Assembly (NCBI RefSeq): GCF_900187325.1
Contig: NZ_FZMZ01000006.1
Coordinates: forward strand, 1,302,001 to 1,366,000
Length of the DNA stretch: 64,000 nt
Direction of reading: 5' to 3'
DNA from: Virgibacillus ndiopensis
GTDB taxonomy: Bacteria > Bacillota > Bacilli > Bacillales > Amphibacillaceae
The position numbers were made by a program, and so were the translations under genes. The stretch's first letter is position 1. Every line of letters begins with the position of its first letter. The notes beneath the pieces are model-generated. The model searched no databases, was not told the origin of the DNA, and saw only the letters and a program-made list of their open reading frames with translations. This document shows, piece by piece, positions 63,721-64,000 of the stretch.

Positions 63721-64000
63721 ATGAAAAAAGTTAGAATTACACTATATGGTGCAGAACAAATTTGTGCAAGCTGTGTCGGTGCACCTGGTTCTAAAGATAC
63801 GTATGAATGGCTGCAAGCGGCAATAGGCAGAAAGTATTATGATAACAATCTTGAATATGAATACATTGATATTAATCAACCTCCAAACATAGAAAAGCAT
63901 CAACGGTTTGTTGAGCGTATTTTTGAAGAGAATCTCTTCTATCCGATTGTATTTGTTAATGAAGATATGGTTGCTGAGGGGATTCCTCAATTAAAAACAA
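63721..64000 (+). CDS. yuzD: YuzD family protein (DUF1462), partial at window end
   Basis: The frame opens with ATG at 63721 after GGAGGTCTAAACGGGG and is still open at base 64000. It shows 93 codons, beginning MKKVRITLYGAEQICASCVG, with APGSKDTYEWLQAAIGRKYY, EYEYIDINQPPNIEKHQRF and YPIVFVNEDMVAEG. This is the YuzD thioredoxin-like family, with Cys-x-x-Cys in ICASCVG. It is divergent from yutI as in B. subtilis, so a shared role in redox or Fe-S metabolism is plausible but unproven. Confidence 0.92.
   Translation, partial: MKKVRITLYGAEQICASCVGAPGSKDTYEWLQAAIGRKYYDNNLEYEYIDINQPPNIEKHQRFVERIFEENLFYPIVFVNEDMVAEGIPQLKT

Overview
The window is a low-GC Gram-positive chromosome segment from the Bacillaceae. 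The gene content and order point to a spore-forming, probably salt-tolerant bacillus of the Oceanobacillus/Virgibacillus type. Evidence for this is the yus block (fadNAE, yusI, gcvH, yusF, yusE, metNIQ, suf), the yun block (yunE, yunD, yunC, yunB, lytH) and the yut block (yutC to yutI, yuzD), all arranged much as in Bacillus subtilis. Spore genes (yunB, lytH, a YhcN/YlaJ lipoprotein, yutH), a sigma-B type promoter before a BCCT osmolyte carrier, and B. subtilis-type Zur and FadR operators agree. No rRNA, tRNA, CRISPR array or intact transposon was seen.

Layout. 1-540: remnant of a decayed gene. 555-2754: purine riboswitch with xpt-pbuX. 2.8-4.9 kb: luciferase-like monooxygenase and threonine aldolase. 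5.0-8.7 kb: a LiaIH-LiaFSR cell-envelope stress module with a candidate LiaR box. 8.7-16.6 kb: FUSC-type membrane protein, isocitrate lyase relic, CwlO-like endopeptidase, nitroreductase, a degenerate 20-bp tandem repeat, an MFS transporter, a BCCT carrier and a YitT protein. 17.0-20.3 kb: MoxR/DUF58/membrane-protein operon. 20.3-21.2 kb: guanidine-I riboswitch and the YkkCD exporter. 22.0-25.9 kb: znuA-znuC-znuB-zur-crcB-crcB on the minus strand behind two Zur boxes. 26.0-31.6 kb: FadR-controlled fadN-fadA-fadE. 32.4-38.1 kb: yusI, gcvH, an ABC exporter whose permease carries an extra C-terminal domain, yusF and yusE. 38.2-41.0 kb: SAM riboswitch and metNIQ. 41.7-46.9 kb: sufCDSUB. 46.9-47.6 kb: a small accessory island with an integrase relic and a type I toxin locus. 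47.9-52.5 kb: yunE, yunD, yunC, an HD-GYP protein and yunB. 52.6-54.5 kb: lysine riboswitch with an NhaC-family carrier. 54.6-56.4 kb: NSS transporter and its 35-residue partner. 56.4-64.0 kb: the lytH/yut region, ending inside yuzD.

Regulation is unusually readable. Four riboswitches (purine, guanidine-I, SAM, lysine) each end in a recognisable terminator, and each sits before genes that fit the ligand. Protein operators are visible for Zur (two copies) and FadR, with a candidate LiaR box. Several sigma-A promoters have 17-bp spacers, and one sigma-B promoter matches its consensus exactly.

The most interesting spots are: the holin-like toxin locus at 47.34-47.6 kb, whose 5' leader can form alternative hairpins that hide or expose the ribosome binding site and whose 5' end is exactly complementary to sequence just after the stop codon; two fluoride channels translationally coupled to zur inside a zinc-uptake operon; an FtsX permease fused to a DUF4352-like domain; a 20-bp-period tandem repeat at 12.9 kb; and a structured, apparently repetitive element after yutF at 60.56-60.72 kb. 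All functional statements come from reading the sequence and recalling protein families. No database search was possible.
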